Below, one piece after another: positions 14,239 to 20,485 of a DNA stretch of 20,486 bases. Source of the DNA: a virus. The notes beneath the pieces were generated by a model. The model ran no database searches and was not told the DNA's origin. It was given only the letters and a program-made list of their open reading frames with translations. The translations under genes and the position numbers were made by a program. The stretch is taken from IMG/VR virus record IMGVR_UViG_3300031256_000007, positions 1-20,486 of that record. One strand, 5' to 3'. Within the stretch, counting starts at the first letter, position 1, and every line of letters starts with the position of its first letter.

Positions 14239-15191
14239 GACTCCATCCTCTCGACTTCCATTATTTTCTTGAATAATCGATATGCCACCTGCGGGACTAT
14301 AGCGTTTCCTAATGCTTTGAGTCTGCTCACTCTGTTTTCAATTCCTTTTGCTGTCCGCGGGATTTCTTCCGGTTCGCTGTTCCAATGTCCGTCCAACCTG
14401 GTGGGTATCCCATCAACCAGCCGACCCATTCGGGATTCAACTGCCCCCCTATTTGATCGTTCAGGTTTCTTGATCGATCCTTTTTTCCCCATCTCGCTGC
14501 TTGTCCTGTCCGAAAATCCCGGCTTTGTGGAGTTGCAAACATCTTGACTGCCGAATGTAAATCTGGGCTTCTCCGCTTCCTCTCGCTTGGGCAATCTCCC
14601 CGCATTGTTGATTTTGGTGTTGGCCACATTTTCACCGAAGCATGAAGGCTGTCTGGCTTCCCTTTGTGCGCCCCGGCATCGAACCCCTCGCTGCGTGGTG
14701 TTGGCCACAATCCAAACTCTTTCCCTTCGGTGCGGGGCATTGACGGCGCAAGCCGGAATAATAAACGCCTGTGTTTCGTAACCAATGCTTTCCAGTTCAA
14801 GAAGCAAATTTTCGAATGCCACGCCTTCGTCGAGAGTAAGGAGGCCGTAAACATTTTCAAAGATGCACCATGTCGGCCTGATTTCCCGTGTAATTCTGAA
14901 AGCATCTTGCCATAACCAACGGTCATCTTGATTGCCTTTTCGCTGCCCGGCTTGACTTGCAGGCTGGCAGGGAACGCCTCCGGCGATAATGTCAATTGGT
15001 CCGTATCGTTCATTAACTTTTTTCGCATTTAATCTCCTTATGTCATAAAATGCTGGAACATCCGGCCAGTGCTTTTTTAATACTTGCCGGCAAAACTTGT
15101 CTTTCTCGCAAAATGCTACTGTCTCGATCCCGGACCATGACGCCGCCAGGCTGAACCCGCCTATGCCAGAAAATAAGTCAAGCATTTTCAT
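14235..15191 (-). CDS. dcm: DNA cytosine-5 methyltransferase
   Basis: A 318-residue enzyme that transfers a methyl group from S-adenosylmethionine to carbon 5 of cytosine. Conserved motifs: I DLFSGIGGFSLA (5-16), IV GGVPCQPAS with catalytic Cys75, VI ENV (112-114), VIII HRRERVW (154-160), and the X-like RLKALGNAIVPQ (290-301). The target-recognition region between VIII and X (164-255) is polar, low in hydrophobics, and contains VANT-type repeats, so its specificity cannot be predicted. GAGGTG precedes the start, and the gene overlaps its neighbours by ATGA. A second gene is nested in its +1 frame (14327-15028), constraining the sequence. No cognate restriction enzyme is seen; likely protection from host restriction. 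Confidence 0.92.
   Translation of the reverse strand: MKMLDLFSGIGGFSLAASWSGIETVAFCEKDKFCRQVLKKHWPDVPAFYDIRRLNAKKVNERYGPIDIIAGGVPCQPASQAGQRKGNQDDRWLWQDAFRITREIRPTWCIFENVYGLLTLDEGVAFENLLLELESIGYETQAFIIPACAVNAPHRRERVWIVANTTQRGVRCRGAQREARQPSCFGENVANTKINNAGRLPKREEAEKPRFTFGSQDVCNSTKPGFSDRTSSEMGKKGSIKKPERSNRGAVESRMGRLVDGIPTRLDGHWNSEPEEIPRTAKGIENRVSRLKALGNAIVPQVAYRLFKKIMEVERMES
14327..15028 (-). CDS. nested gene in the +1 frame of the Dcm gene; WPTP-repeat phage protein
   Basis: Fully inside the Dcm gene, one base ahead in frame, lies a stop-free run of 233 codons from ATG 15028 to TGA 14327. TAAGGAG (15040-15034) stands five bases before the ATG, a near-ideal ribosome site. Features: SPEAFPASLQVKPGSE (15-30), LNWKALVTKH (78-87), LWPTPRS (107-113), then LHASVKMWPTPKS (128-140) repeated as LHSAVKMFATPQS (157-169), and LNPEWVGWLMGYPPGWTDI (197-215). 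I recall standalone phage proteins with such WPTP repeats and an N-P-x-W-V-x-W-L-M-G-x-P-x-G-W-T-D ending, so this frame appears homologous to a real family. Function unknown. Confidence 0.6.
   Translation of the reverse strand: MRKKLMNDTDQLTLSPEAFPASLQVKPGSEKAIKMTVGYGKMLSELHGKSGRHGASLKMFTASLLSTKAWHSKICFLNWKALVTKHRRLLFRLAPSMPRTEGKEFGLWPTPRSEGFDAGAHKGKPDSLHASVKMWPTPKSTMRGDCPSERKRRSPDLHSAVKMFATPQSRDFRTGQAARWGKKDRSRNLNDQIGGQLNPEWVGWLMGYPPGWTDIGTANRKKSRGQQKELKTE
15034..15040 (-). promoter_or_regulatory. Shine-Dalgarno TAAGGAG of the nested gene
   Basis: The sequence sits five bases before ATG 15028 and inside Dcm codons 50-53 (aspartate-isoleucine-arginine-arginine). It would serve no purpose for the Dcm frame, so it supports translation of the nested frame. 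Confidence 0.6.
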
Positions 15192-15820
15192 AATGGCAGC
15201 ACCTCTTGACTCAAACTTTTGGCTGCTATCTCACAATACTTTTCTTCAATCTCAATTCCGATTGCTTTACGCTGCAAATTTTTAGCTGCCACCAACGTTG
15301 TACCGACACCAGCAAACGGATCAATTATTTTTTCGCCCTGATTTGTCCAAATATTAACCAACCAATTAACATGCTCCTGTCTTCTAGGGCAAGGATGCAA
15401 ACTTTTTGGTTTAAATCCTTGAAGCTTATTTTTAAACTCTCCTGGGATACAATGATTTCCATCTCGTGATTTTGGCGGGTTTCCGTAAAGATAAGCAACA
15501 TCTCCTGTTATCAATTTTCTTCCCATGTGACCGGGCAGTGGATGACGTAACCAGCAAATTTTGAAAAACTTTAATTTTATTGGACTTAATATGTCTGGAT
15601 TGCTCCAACAACCGATCTGTACTGCAATTCTATCAACTTTTTTTTGATAACGATTAATCATCTTTTTAAATAATCTGTACGGTTCGATTTTTGAAAATTC
15701 TTTTAATGTATTTCCCGGCCATACGGGATCAGTTATCAATGCGTCGGCAGAGAATGACATTTTTAAACAATCGCCATGATAAATAGTCGCATAGTCATCT
15801 TGATAATATGGCTTGATCAT
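15188..15820 (-). CDS. DNA N-methyltransferase (adenine/cytosine-N4) with DPVW motif
   Basis: A 210-residue enzyme with the amino-methyltransferase order of motif IV before motif I: ALITDPVWPG (27-36) and IIDPFAGVGTTLVAAKNL (165-182), with KAIGIEIEEKYCEIA after it as motif II. HPCPR (142-146) corresponds to the usual HPTQKP. The catalytic tetrapeptide reads DPVW instead of the common DPPY/W. Phage members with V here are known to me, but activity is not certain. It starts directly after the previous stop and shares an ATGA with the Dcm gene, so both modify the phage genome together. Confidence 0.85.
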   Translation of the reverse strand: MIKPYYQDDYATIYHGDCLKMSFSADALITDPVWPGNTLKEFSKIEPYRLFKKMINRYQKKVDRIAVQIGCWSNPDILSPIKLKFFKICWLRHPLPGHMGRKLITGDVAYLYGNPPKSRDGNHCIPGEFKNKLQGFKPKSLHPCPRRQEHVNWLVNIWTNQGEKIIDPFAGVGTTLVAAKNLQRKAIGIEIEEKYCEIAAKSLSQEVLPL

Positions 15821-15922
15821 TCAAAACCGCCTTTCGATCTTAATAAATGGGAAATCAACATACACCCGCCATTTGCCTATTTTAATTTCCGGGTTGGCCA
15901 GCCAAGCGAATATCTTTTTCAT
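15821..15922 (-). CDS. tiny gene of unknown function (33 residues)
   Basis: ATG 15922 overlaps the stop of the upstream tiny gene (ATGA) and the frame ends at TGA 15821, immediately before the methyltransferase ATG at 15820. The peptide MKKIFAWLANPEIKIGKWRV onward has a short hydrophobic start and a basic tail. Its perfect fit between two genes makes it credible despite its size. No function can be named. Confidence 0.5.
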   Translation of the reverse strand: MKKIFAWLANPEIKIGKWRVYVDFPFIKIERRF

Positions 15923-16071
15923 GAGTTTTGCTCAAACATTTTTGGCCCACGCGGCCAGTGTATTTTCTCAACCGGTTTAACCAGTTCTTTTTTTTGTTTG
16001 TGGTGGCTCTTGGCCGGGAATGAAGTAAAACACGGAAGCAAGCTCCCGATGATGATAAGCTTAACCAGCAT
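15919..16071 (-). CDS. small secreted or membrane-anchored protein (50 residues)
   Basis: ATG 16071 has AGGAGG eight bases upstream and overlaps the exonuclease stop by 11 bases. The N-terminus MLVKLIIIGSLLPCFTSFPA reads as a signal peptide or membrane anchor with a cysteine at 14; LLPC only partly resembles a lipobox. The rest is basic with KEL-VKPVEK and WPRGP. It resembles the layout of tiny phage lipoproteins such as Rz1, but that is not established. Confidence 0.58.
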   Translation of the reverse strand: MLVKLIIIGSLLPCFTSFPAKSHHKQKKELVKPVEKIHWPRGPKMFEQNS

Positions 16072-16657
16072 TTTTGTTTTCCTCCTCTGAATGGAAATAT
16101 TTATCCCGTATGATCAATAGCAATTTTCTCGTGGTCTCGATGTCTGCCATTGCGTCATGAGCATCGAACTCAATGCCGAAATGGCTGGCCACAGTTTCAA
16201 GTTTGTCGTTTTCAATATTCAACTGTCCAGCAAAGCGCAAGAATCTTACGACTGCCAGCAGATCAATATGGCGCCAATTCATCCAGCTTCCGTAATATTT
16301 GTCTCCGCACTTCTCAAAAAAACATTTTAAAAATCCGGTGTCAAATTGTACCTTCTGCCCTGCAGGTGTAAACTTATCCATTCGATCAAACTTGTCGATG
16401 TACTTTCCCATCATTCTGGTAAATGCCTGGTATAGCTCTATCGGTTCTGGAAACGTCAGAAGCTCGTCCACTGTCAGGCCGTTAACATCAAGAGCTTGCA
16501 TCTCAATGGTACCATAATCCCATGGCTGGCATCGCATGTTAAACCGCTCCATGATCTTGCCTTTGATCTCAACGATTGCTGCCAGTTGGATGACATCGTT
16601 TTTTACCGGGTCCGTCCCGGTCGTCTCCTCGTCCAAGTACAAAACTTTTTCAATCAT
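16061..16657 (-). CDS. 3'-5' exonuclease, DnaQ-like (DEDDh)
   Basis: A 198-residue nuclease. Exo I is LDEETTGTDP with Asp9 and Glu11, Exo II is KVQFDTGFL with Asp106, and Exo III is HDAMADIETT with His167 and Asp172, so all DEDDh residues are present. It would remove nucleotides from 3' ends, as a proofreading or repair enzyme. There is no polymerase in the window. Its ATG overlaps the stop of the helicase loader gene (ATGA), and the next small gene begins inside its end. Confidence 0.85.
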   Translation of the reverse strand: MIEKVLYLDEETTGTDPVKNDVIQLAAIVEIKGKIMERFNMRCQPWDYGTIEMQALDVNGLTVDELLTFPEPIELYQAFTRMMGKYIDKFDRMDKFTPAGQKVQFDTGFLKCFFEKCGDKYYGSWMNWRHIDLLAVVRFLRFAGQLNIENDKLETVASHFGIEFDAHDAMADIETTRKLLLIIRDKYFHSEEENKNAG

Positions 16658-17253
16658 CTCCGCACCTTCATCTTTCCGGCCAATGCCTTCACCGTTTCAG
16701 GCAATGCCTGTTTCGTTTCATAATCCTGGCCTTCCGTCTCAGGAAGTGCCGGTGTCGTCTCACCTGCTTCTATCCATCGCCTCGTGTCCGGCAGGAGCCG
16801 GCGGTCGTGCTTGAGTCGTGAGACCATGCTGTCGTAGATTCGCAAGTACTGCGCTCGGACGGTTTCCATATTCGGATCGTCCGGACCAGTTAAATGCGTC
16901 CACCCGCCTACCGCAAGCATGGCCTCTCTGACCATGGGATGGGAAAACTCTGGCTTTTCATAGAATCCCTTCGCCCTGATCTCTCTTTGTACCTCAGCCC
17001 AGGCATCAGCCGGATGTGGTACGCCCTCCCGGCGGAGCCTTATTTCTACCGCCTTCTCCCTAATCTCGGCCACCCGTGGGAAAAATTTAGCGGTTGCGAT
17101 TACTTCGTTGACCGCTAGTCTTAAATCTTCGTCCGGAACATCGGCAAGATACTCTTCGTAAATGTCAACTGTGCCGTCTTCCATCTGCGTTGGAAATGCT
17201 TTAACCAGTTTTCCGATCATGGCGTTTATTAAATCCTTCTTGCGCTCATTCAT
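16654..17253 (-). CDS. replicative helicase loader/inhibitor, G39P-like
   Basis: A protein of 199 residues. The first 65 residues (MNERKKDLINAMIGKLVKAF, EEYLADVPDEDLRLAVNEVI, FFPRVAEIRE) match the helical domain of SPP1 G39P, which binds and delivers the replicative helicase. The later AEVQREIRAKG and HPMVREAMLAVGGWTHL segments are typical of long phage versions, and the end is proline- and glutamate-rich. I set the start at ATG 17253; upstream in-frame codons reach 17460 but run through the previous gene in another frame. It overlaps that gene by eight bases, AGGCGG being nine bases before the ATG. Confidence 0.72.
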   Translation of the reverse strand: MNERKKDLINAMIGKLVKAFPTQMEDGTVDIYEEYLADVPDEDLRLAVNEVIATAKFFPRVAEIREKAVEIRLRREGVPHPADAWAEVQREIRAKGFYEKPEFSHPMVREAMLAVGGWTHLTGPDDPNMETVRAQYLRIYDSMVSRLKHDRRLLPDTRRWIEAGETTPALPETEGQDYETKQALPETVKALAGKMKVRR

Positions 17254-18169
17254 TTTCTGACGCCGCCTCTCTCCTGCGCTGTATCCTGTCGGCCAGCCGG
17301 CCAAGGGTGTCATTGACCTTCCCGGCTGCATGCTTCGGTCCGGCTGCAGGTACCCCTCCTTTGAACCAATCGAGCATGCCTCTGACGCTCGTCGGCTTAA
17401 ATCCGCGCAAGGCCCACTCATGGCATATTTGTGACCACCGTGCGACTTGATCCTGCCCATTTACCGTTGCATCGATTTCTTCTTCTTGTGTCTTGTTAGG
17501 CCAAAGGTTGAAAACATCACGATAAGCGCATACCGCAGTTGATTTGATTTTGGGTTCCTTCTTGGGCTTTGGCTTCTTGGGCTTTTCCACAGTTTCCACA
17601 GGTGGTTGTTGATTATCGCTCTCGCAAACGTGATTTTCGTTTGCGCTATCTTTTAAACCAGTTACAGTTTCAGTTACAGTTTCAGTTACAGTTACAGTTA
17701 CAGGCAGTCGGTGTGCGTCTATTGTGCGCTCTATGTGCGCACAGTGTACGACAACTTCAACACAATCGCTGCCAAATCTTTCGACTTTTTCCCCTTTCGA
17801 ATTTATTTTATGGTTTATTTTAAAGGTTATTTCTGATTCTGGAGGTGCTGGATAAATTCTGGCTGACATATACCTGATTTTTTGATGTTCGAACCAACCC
17901 AGGAAAAAACCATATTTCTCGTCTTTGTGCACGAATTGGTGCACAAGTCCTGTCTGTGTGTACTCATTGAGCAAACTTTGGATAATATCAAAGGTCATGT
18001 CGTCCCTGAGTGGCCATAACTTTCCTTTGAGAATCCTTGGGTTTGCCTGGAAAACTCCCCAATCGTCTGCTGCCAGGTGCATCCGGTTCCACCATGCCTC
18101 GGCCAGCATGGATAATTTGGACAATCTCAGGCTGCATGGGCATGACGTTGCGTTTAATCTATTCATCAT
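17246..18169 (-). CDS. phage replication initiator-like protein
   Basis: A 307-residue protein of the type that precedes helicase loaders. Residues 1-105 form a winged-helix-like N-terminal region (RLSKLSMLAEAWWNRMHLAA, DDWGVFQANPRILKGKLWPL, and GLVHQFV). A linker follows containing the VT/ET repeat at 157-170 and a lysine/proline stretch (196-209). The C-terminal part (about 213-270, with YRDVFNLWP and RGMLDWFKGG) resembles DnaT/DnaD-type ssDNA-binding domains. It would open the origin and recruit the loader encoded next. Start ATG 18169 overlaps the preceding stop. Family identity is inferred from layout and pattern. Confidence 0.7.
   Translation of the reverse strand: MMNRLNATSCPCSLRLSKLSMLAEAWWNRMHLAADDWGVFQANPRILKGKLWPLRDDMTFDIIQSLLNEYTQTGLVHQFVHKDEKYGFFLGWFEHQKIRYMSARIYPAPPESEITFKINHKINSKGEKVERFGSDCVEVVVHCAHIERTIDAHRLPVTVTVTETVTETVTGLKDSANENHVCESDNQQPPVETVEKPKKPKPKKEPKIKSTAVCAYRDVFNLWPNKTQEEEIDATVNGQDQVARWSQICHEWALRGFKPTSVRGMLDWFKGGVPAAGPKHAAGKVNDTLGRLADRIQRRREAASENE
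17659..17703. repeat. seven tandem hexamers in the initiator gene
   Basis: The plus strand reads CAGTTA or CAGTTT seven times in a row (17659-17700) plus a trailing CAG. In the coding frame the units give Val-Thr and Glu-Thr, so copy number can change without a frameshift. It could be a linker with length variation, or iterons of an origin lying inside the initiator gene as in lambda O. Confidence 0.85.
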
Positions 18170-18354
18170 TTGATTACCAGCCCTTTGCCGGCTGGCATAT
18201 CACGTTCTATCCCCTCCCTGATCCATTGTGCAATTTGCCAACGCAGTGGCCACCCATTAACTGCGCTGATTAAATTAGCTTTGCGTATTTCTTCCTCGCT
18301 CATGGGTATCAAAACCATTTTGCCTTTTCGCGCCCAATCCTTGTTCATGCCCAT
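18166..18354 (-). CDS. small protein of unknown function (62 residues)
   Basis: MGMNKDWARKGKMVLIPMSE then EEIRKANLISAVNGWPLRWQ and IREGIERDMPAGKGL. It is helical and basic, and might be a small DNA-binding or regulatory protein, but I know no family. An in-frame ATG at 18348 is an alternative. AAGGAG lies 15 bases before the first ATG, further away than ideal. It is the first gene after the regulatory gap and overlaps the initiator start. Confidence 0.6.
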   Translation of the reverse strand: MGMNKDWARKGKMVLIPMSEEEIRKANLISAVNGWPLRWQIAQWIREGIERDMPAGKGLVIK

Positions 18355-18383
18355 AATTCAACGGTTTTTCTCCTTTCTATTAT

Positions 18384-18410
18384 GCTTTATCCGATTTATC
18401 GGATTTATCG
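18384..18410 (-). repeat. three tandem 9-base repeats in the regulatory gap
   Basis: On the minus strand CGATAAATC, CGATAAATC and GGATAAAGC follow each other directly (18410-18384). They lie in the only real gap of this part, 18355-18446. A full -35-like TTGACA stands upstream at 18439-18434, but no good -10 is at normal distance. The units also form CCGAT/ATCGG dyads. They look like binding sites for a repressor or initiator. Confidence 0.55.
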
Positions 18411-18446
18411 TTTTTCGCACTATTTGCTGTTTTTGTCAACGATTTT

Positions 18447-18587
18447 TTAAAAGGTGACCACAAATGTCAGCGTGGCGGCAGCCAGCCAGTAGACCATCCG
18501 GCGCCATTCTCCGGTAGGGATATAGCCAGCTGCGGCCGCTATATCGATGACGATCAGGACGGTCGGCAATACCTTTTCCAATCTCAT
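18447..18587 (-). CDS. tiny membrane protein (46 residues)
   Basis: ATG 18587 sits in the ATGA overlap with the stop of the methyltransferase and the frame ends at TAA 18447. It contains a hydrophobic segment at about 6-22 (VLPTVLIVIDIAAAAGY) and another at about 31-46 (MVYWLAAATLTFVVTF), separated by PTGEWRR, giving a two-pass membrane hairpin. Such small hairpins accompany replication genes in many phages; the role is not known to me. Too short for ordinary ORF cut-offs. Confidence 0.62.
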   Translation of the reverse strand: MRLEKVLPTVLIVIDIAAAAGYIPTGEWRRMVYWLAAATLTFVVTF

Positions 18588-19918
18588 TCGATCACCGCCT
18601 TACCGCCTGTGCGGTCTTCCCATCGTTGAATTATAACGTCACAGTATTTTTCGTCAAATTCCATCAGAAATGCGATTCTTTGGATCATTTCGCATGCCAT
18701 AAGGGTGCTACCACTGCCCCCGAACAGATCCAGCACGATTTCGCCCTTGTCGCTTGAATTACGTATGGCTCTGGCTGCCATTGCTACCGGTTTTTGGGTC
18801 GGGTGGACATATTCCACGACATGATCACGCCGGAATTCCCAATTGGTGGTTGACATCATGATCTGTTCGAGAAGTTCGACCAGGATTTCCTTCTTGATCT
18901 CGGCCAGATCTCCGATCTTTAATCCTTGCAGCGTCTTTTGTGTCCGGTCCCCAAACCATTCGCAGTTCTTTTCCTGCTTGGCGCAATAAAAAATAGGTTC
19001 ATGGGCCCAATGGTAGTCGCTATGTCCCAGGATCATTCCTTTGTTCCAGATGATCTGTTGCTTGATTTTAAATCCGGCCTCGATAAGTGCTTTTTCAAAT
19101 ATGACCTGGTTGCTGGATGCGTGAAATACATAGGCCGCTGGATTTTCAATTGTCGATTCAGCCATATTTTTAAAGGCTTTTTCGAGAAATGCGTATAATT
19201 CATCACCACGCAAATCATCGTTTTCGATCTCTGTCCATTCCCTGCCATTCGGGTTGTTCGTTCCTTTGTAGCTGACACCGTATGGAGGGTCGGTATAGAC
19301 CATCCTGGCTTTCTTTCCGTTCATCAGCATGGCAACATCCTTGGGGTCTGTGCTGTCCCCACACATGAGCCTGTGGCGTCCCAGGACGTAAATTTTGCCA
19401 CGTTTGCTGGTTGCCACGGATGGTACATCCGGCACCTGGTCAATGTCCTCTGGAATTGGCTCCTCGGGGATTTTAGCACTATCTATGAGATCATCCAGGT
19501 CTATGTCCGGCATCCGGAAGTCTGCCAGCGCATCCACCGGTATGCCGGCATCGTGAATGTAACCGAGCAGCCCTTCTTTGGTGATGCGACCGTACTGGCT
19601 TATGCCGTGCAGCAGCAGATGCTTGGCGTCTTCCAGGTCGTCCGCCAGGATATACGATATTGGCACCGGCGGTATCTCATATCCGTCTTTTTCGAGCTCG
19701 GCCAGGATTTTGCACCGTTGGTGGCCGTCCATTGTGTATGGCGTCCCGCTGGCGTCTTCCCACACGAAAATCGGGAAAGCAAATCCTCTGTCTCGGATCG
19801 TCTCTTTAAGCTTGGCTCGATCATTGTCATCCAGTTCTTTGAGCTCTCCCTGGAAAGGTTTGAGCAGCCGGTAATCGATCGTTGTTGCCGCCTTGCATTT
19901 GACTTTGATCTTCTTCAT
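18584..19918 (-). CDS. ParB-like domain fused to a DNA N-methyltransferase
   Basis: A 444-residue fusion. Residues about 10-150 are a ParB/sulfiredoxin-like domain, with MDGHQRCKILAELEKDGY (63-80) as the diagnostic motif. Residues about 174-444 form an adenine or cytosine-N4 methyltransferase: the gate motif RLMCGDST, catalytic DPPY at 210-213 (TDPPYGVSYKG), HPTQKP before the C-terminal lobe, and the SAM-binding LDLFGGSGSTLMAC (396-409). Phages often carry this fusion; the ParB part may guide target choice. AGGAG lies seven bases before ATG 19918, which overlaps the RusA stop. It is the first of three methyltransferases here. Confidence 0.9.
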   Translation of the reverse strand: MKKIKVKCKAATTIDYRLLKPFQGELKELDDNDRAKLKETIRDRGFAFPIFVWEDASGTPYTMDGHQRCKILAELEKDGYEIPPVPISYILADDLEDAKHLLLHGISQYGRITKEGLLGYIHDAGIPVDALADFRMPDIDLDDLIDSAKIPEEPIPEDIDQVPDVPSVATSKRGKIYVLGRHRLMCGDSTDPKDVAMLMNGKKARMVYTDPPYGVSYKGTNNPNGREWTEIENDDLRGDELYAFLEKAFKNMAESTIENPAAYVFHASSNQVIFEKALIEAGFKIKQQIIWNKGMILGHSDYHWAHEPIFYCAKQEKNCEWFGDRTQKTLQGLKIGDLAEIKKEILVELLEQIMMSTTNWEFRRDHVVEYVHPTQKPVAMAARAIRNSSDKGEIVLDLFGGSGSTLMACEMIQRIAFLMEFDEKYCDVIIQRWEDRTGGKAVIE

Positions 19919-20322
19919 AATATCTCCTGTTCAAATGGTTTAAATATCATCTCTACTCGGATAAATTTCGTGGTAAAAATCCGTTCGCTGTAATTTCGGA
20001 CAATCTGCCGGTCGTTCTCGTACAGAATGCCCTCAAATGCGTCCAGGAAGCCCGAGAATGCGTTATCTGCGAGATCTTGGGACCGTACCCCTTTGGGGCA
20101 AAAAAAATACCCGAAAAAGGCCAGATGGCACGTTTTCGGGCATCCCCATCCCTGCTTGATTGCCTCCGCCTTAGCCCGCAGCCCTGCAGCCAGCTTGAAT
20201 GCCTTATAATCCTCTGTCTGGACTACGCCTGGATACCGGCGTCCGTGTTTTGAAAATCGGTAGGCTGTCCTATATCCTTTTTGCTTGCTGATGGGCTTTT
20301 CATCAAATATTATCCTCAGCAT
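19915..20322 (-). CDS. RusA-like Holliday junction resolvase
   Basis: A 135-residue nuclease that cuts four-way DNA junctions. The RusA signature is present: SQDLADNAFSGFLDAFEGIL then YENDRQIVRN, supplying the acidic metal-binding residues around Asp83, Asp86, Asp94 and Asp104. An N-terminal strand (RIIFDEKPISKQ) and the basic KFIRVEM region complete the fold, and the length is usual. The order resolvase then replication genes is common in phages. The start at 20322 follows the preceding stop by one base; the ribosome site GAGCGG is moderate. Confidence 0.82.
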   Translation of the reverse strand: MLRIIFDEKPISKQKGYRTAYRFSKHGRRYPGVVQTEDYKAFKLAAGLRAKAEAIKQGWGCPKTCHLAFFGYFFCPKGVRSQDLADNAFSGFLDAFEGILYENDRQIVRNYSERIFTTKFIRVEMIFKPFEQEIL

Positions 20323-20323
20323 A

Positions 20324-20485
20324 TCACGGCCGCTCTTTTATCCACTTGGCTGCCTGGGCCTCGGTCATAACCCTGTCATCATAACAGAGTAACCTGCTCA
20401 TATCAGGTTTGCCGTTTCTTACCAGCGCCAGCTCATTGCGTTCAAAAACTATCATGATGGGAGTGTCATTTGATTGGAAGTGCAT
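20324..20485 (-). CDS. small protein of unknown function (53 residues, start near the edge)
   Basis: The frame MHFQSNDTPIMIVFERNELA, with RNGKPDMSRLLCYDDRVMTE and AQAAKWIKERP, ends at TGA 20324. ATG 20485 is the first available start, but only one base precedes it here, so an upstream start or longer protein is possible. It is acidic in the middle with a helical C-terminus. I recognise no family. It ends immediately before the RusA start. Confidence 0.5.
   Translation of the reverse strand: MHFQSNDTPIMIVFERNELALVRNGKPDMSRLLCYDDRVMTEAQAAKWIKERP

Noticed and set aside
17254-17460. N-terminal extension of the helicase-loader frame to 17460
   Set aside because: The extension lies wholly in the initiator gene in another frame, has a cysteine- and arginine-rich shadow composition, and the G39P-like sequence begins at ATG 17253.
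19373-19993. 206-codon plus-strand frame opposite the ParB-methyltransferase gene
   Set aside because: It overlaps a gene with full catalytic motifs and shows only codon-mirrored composition.
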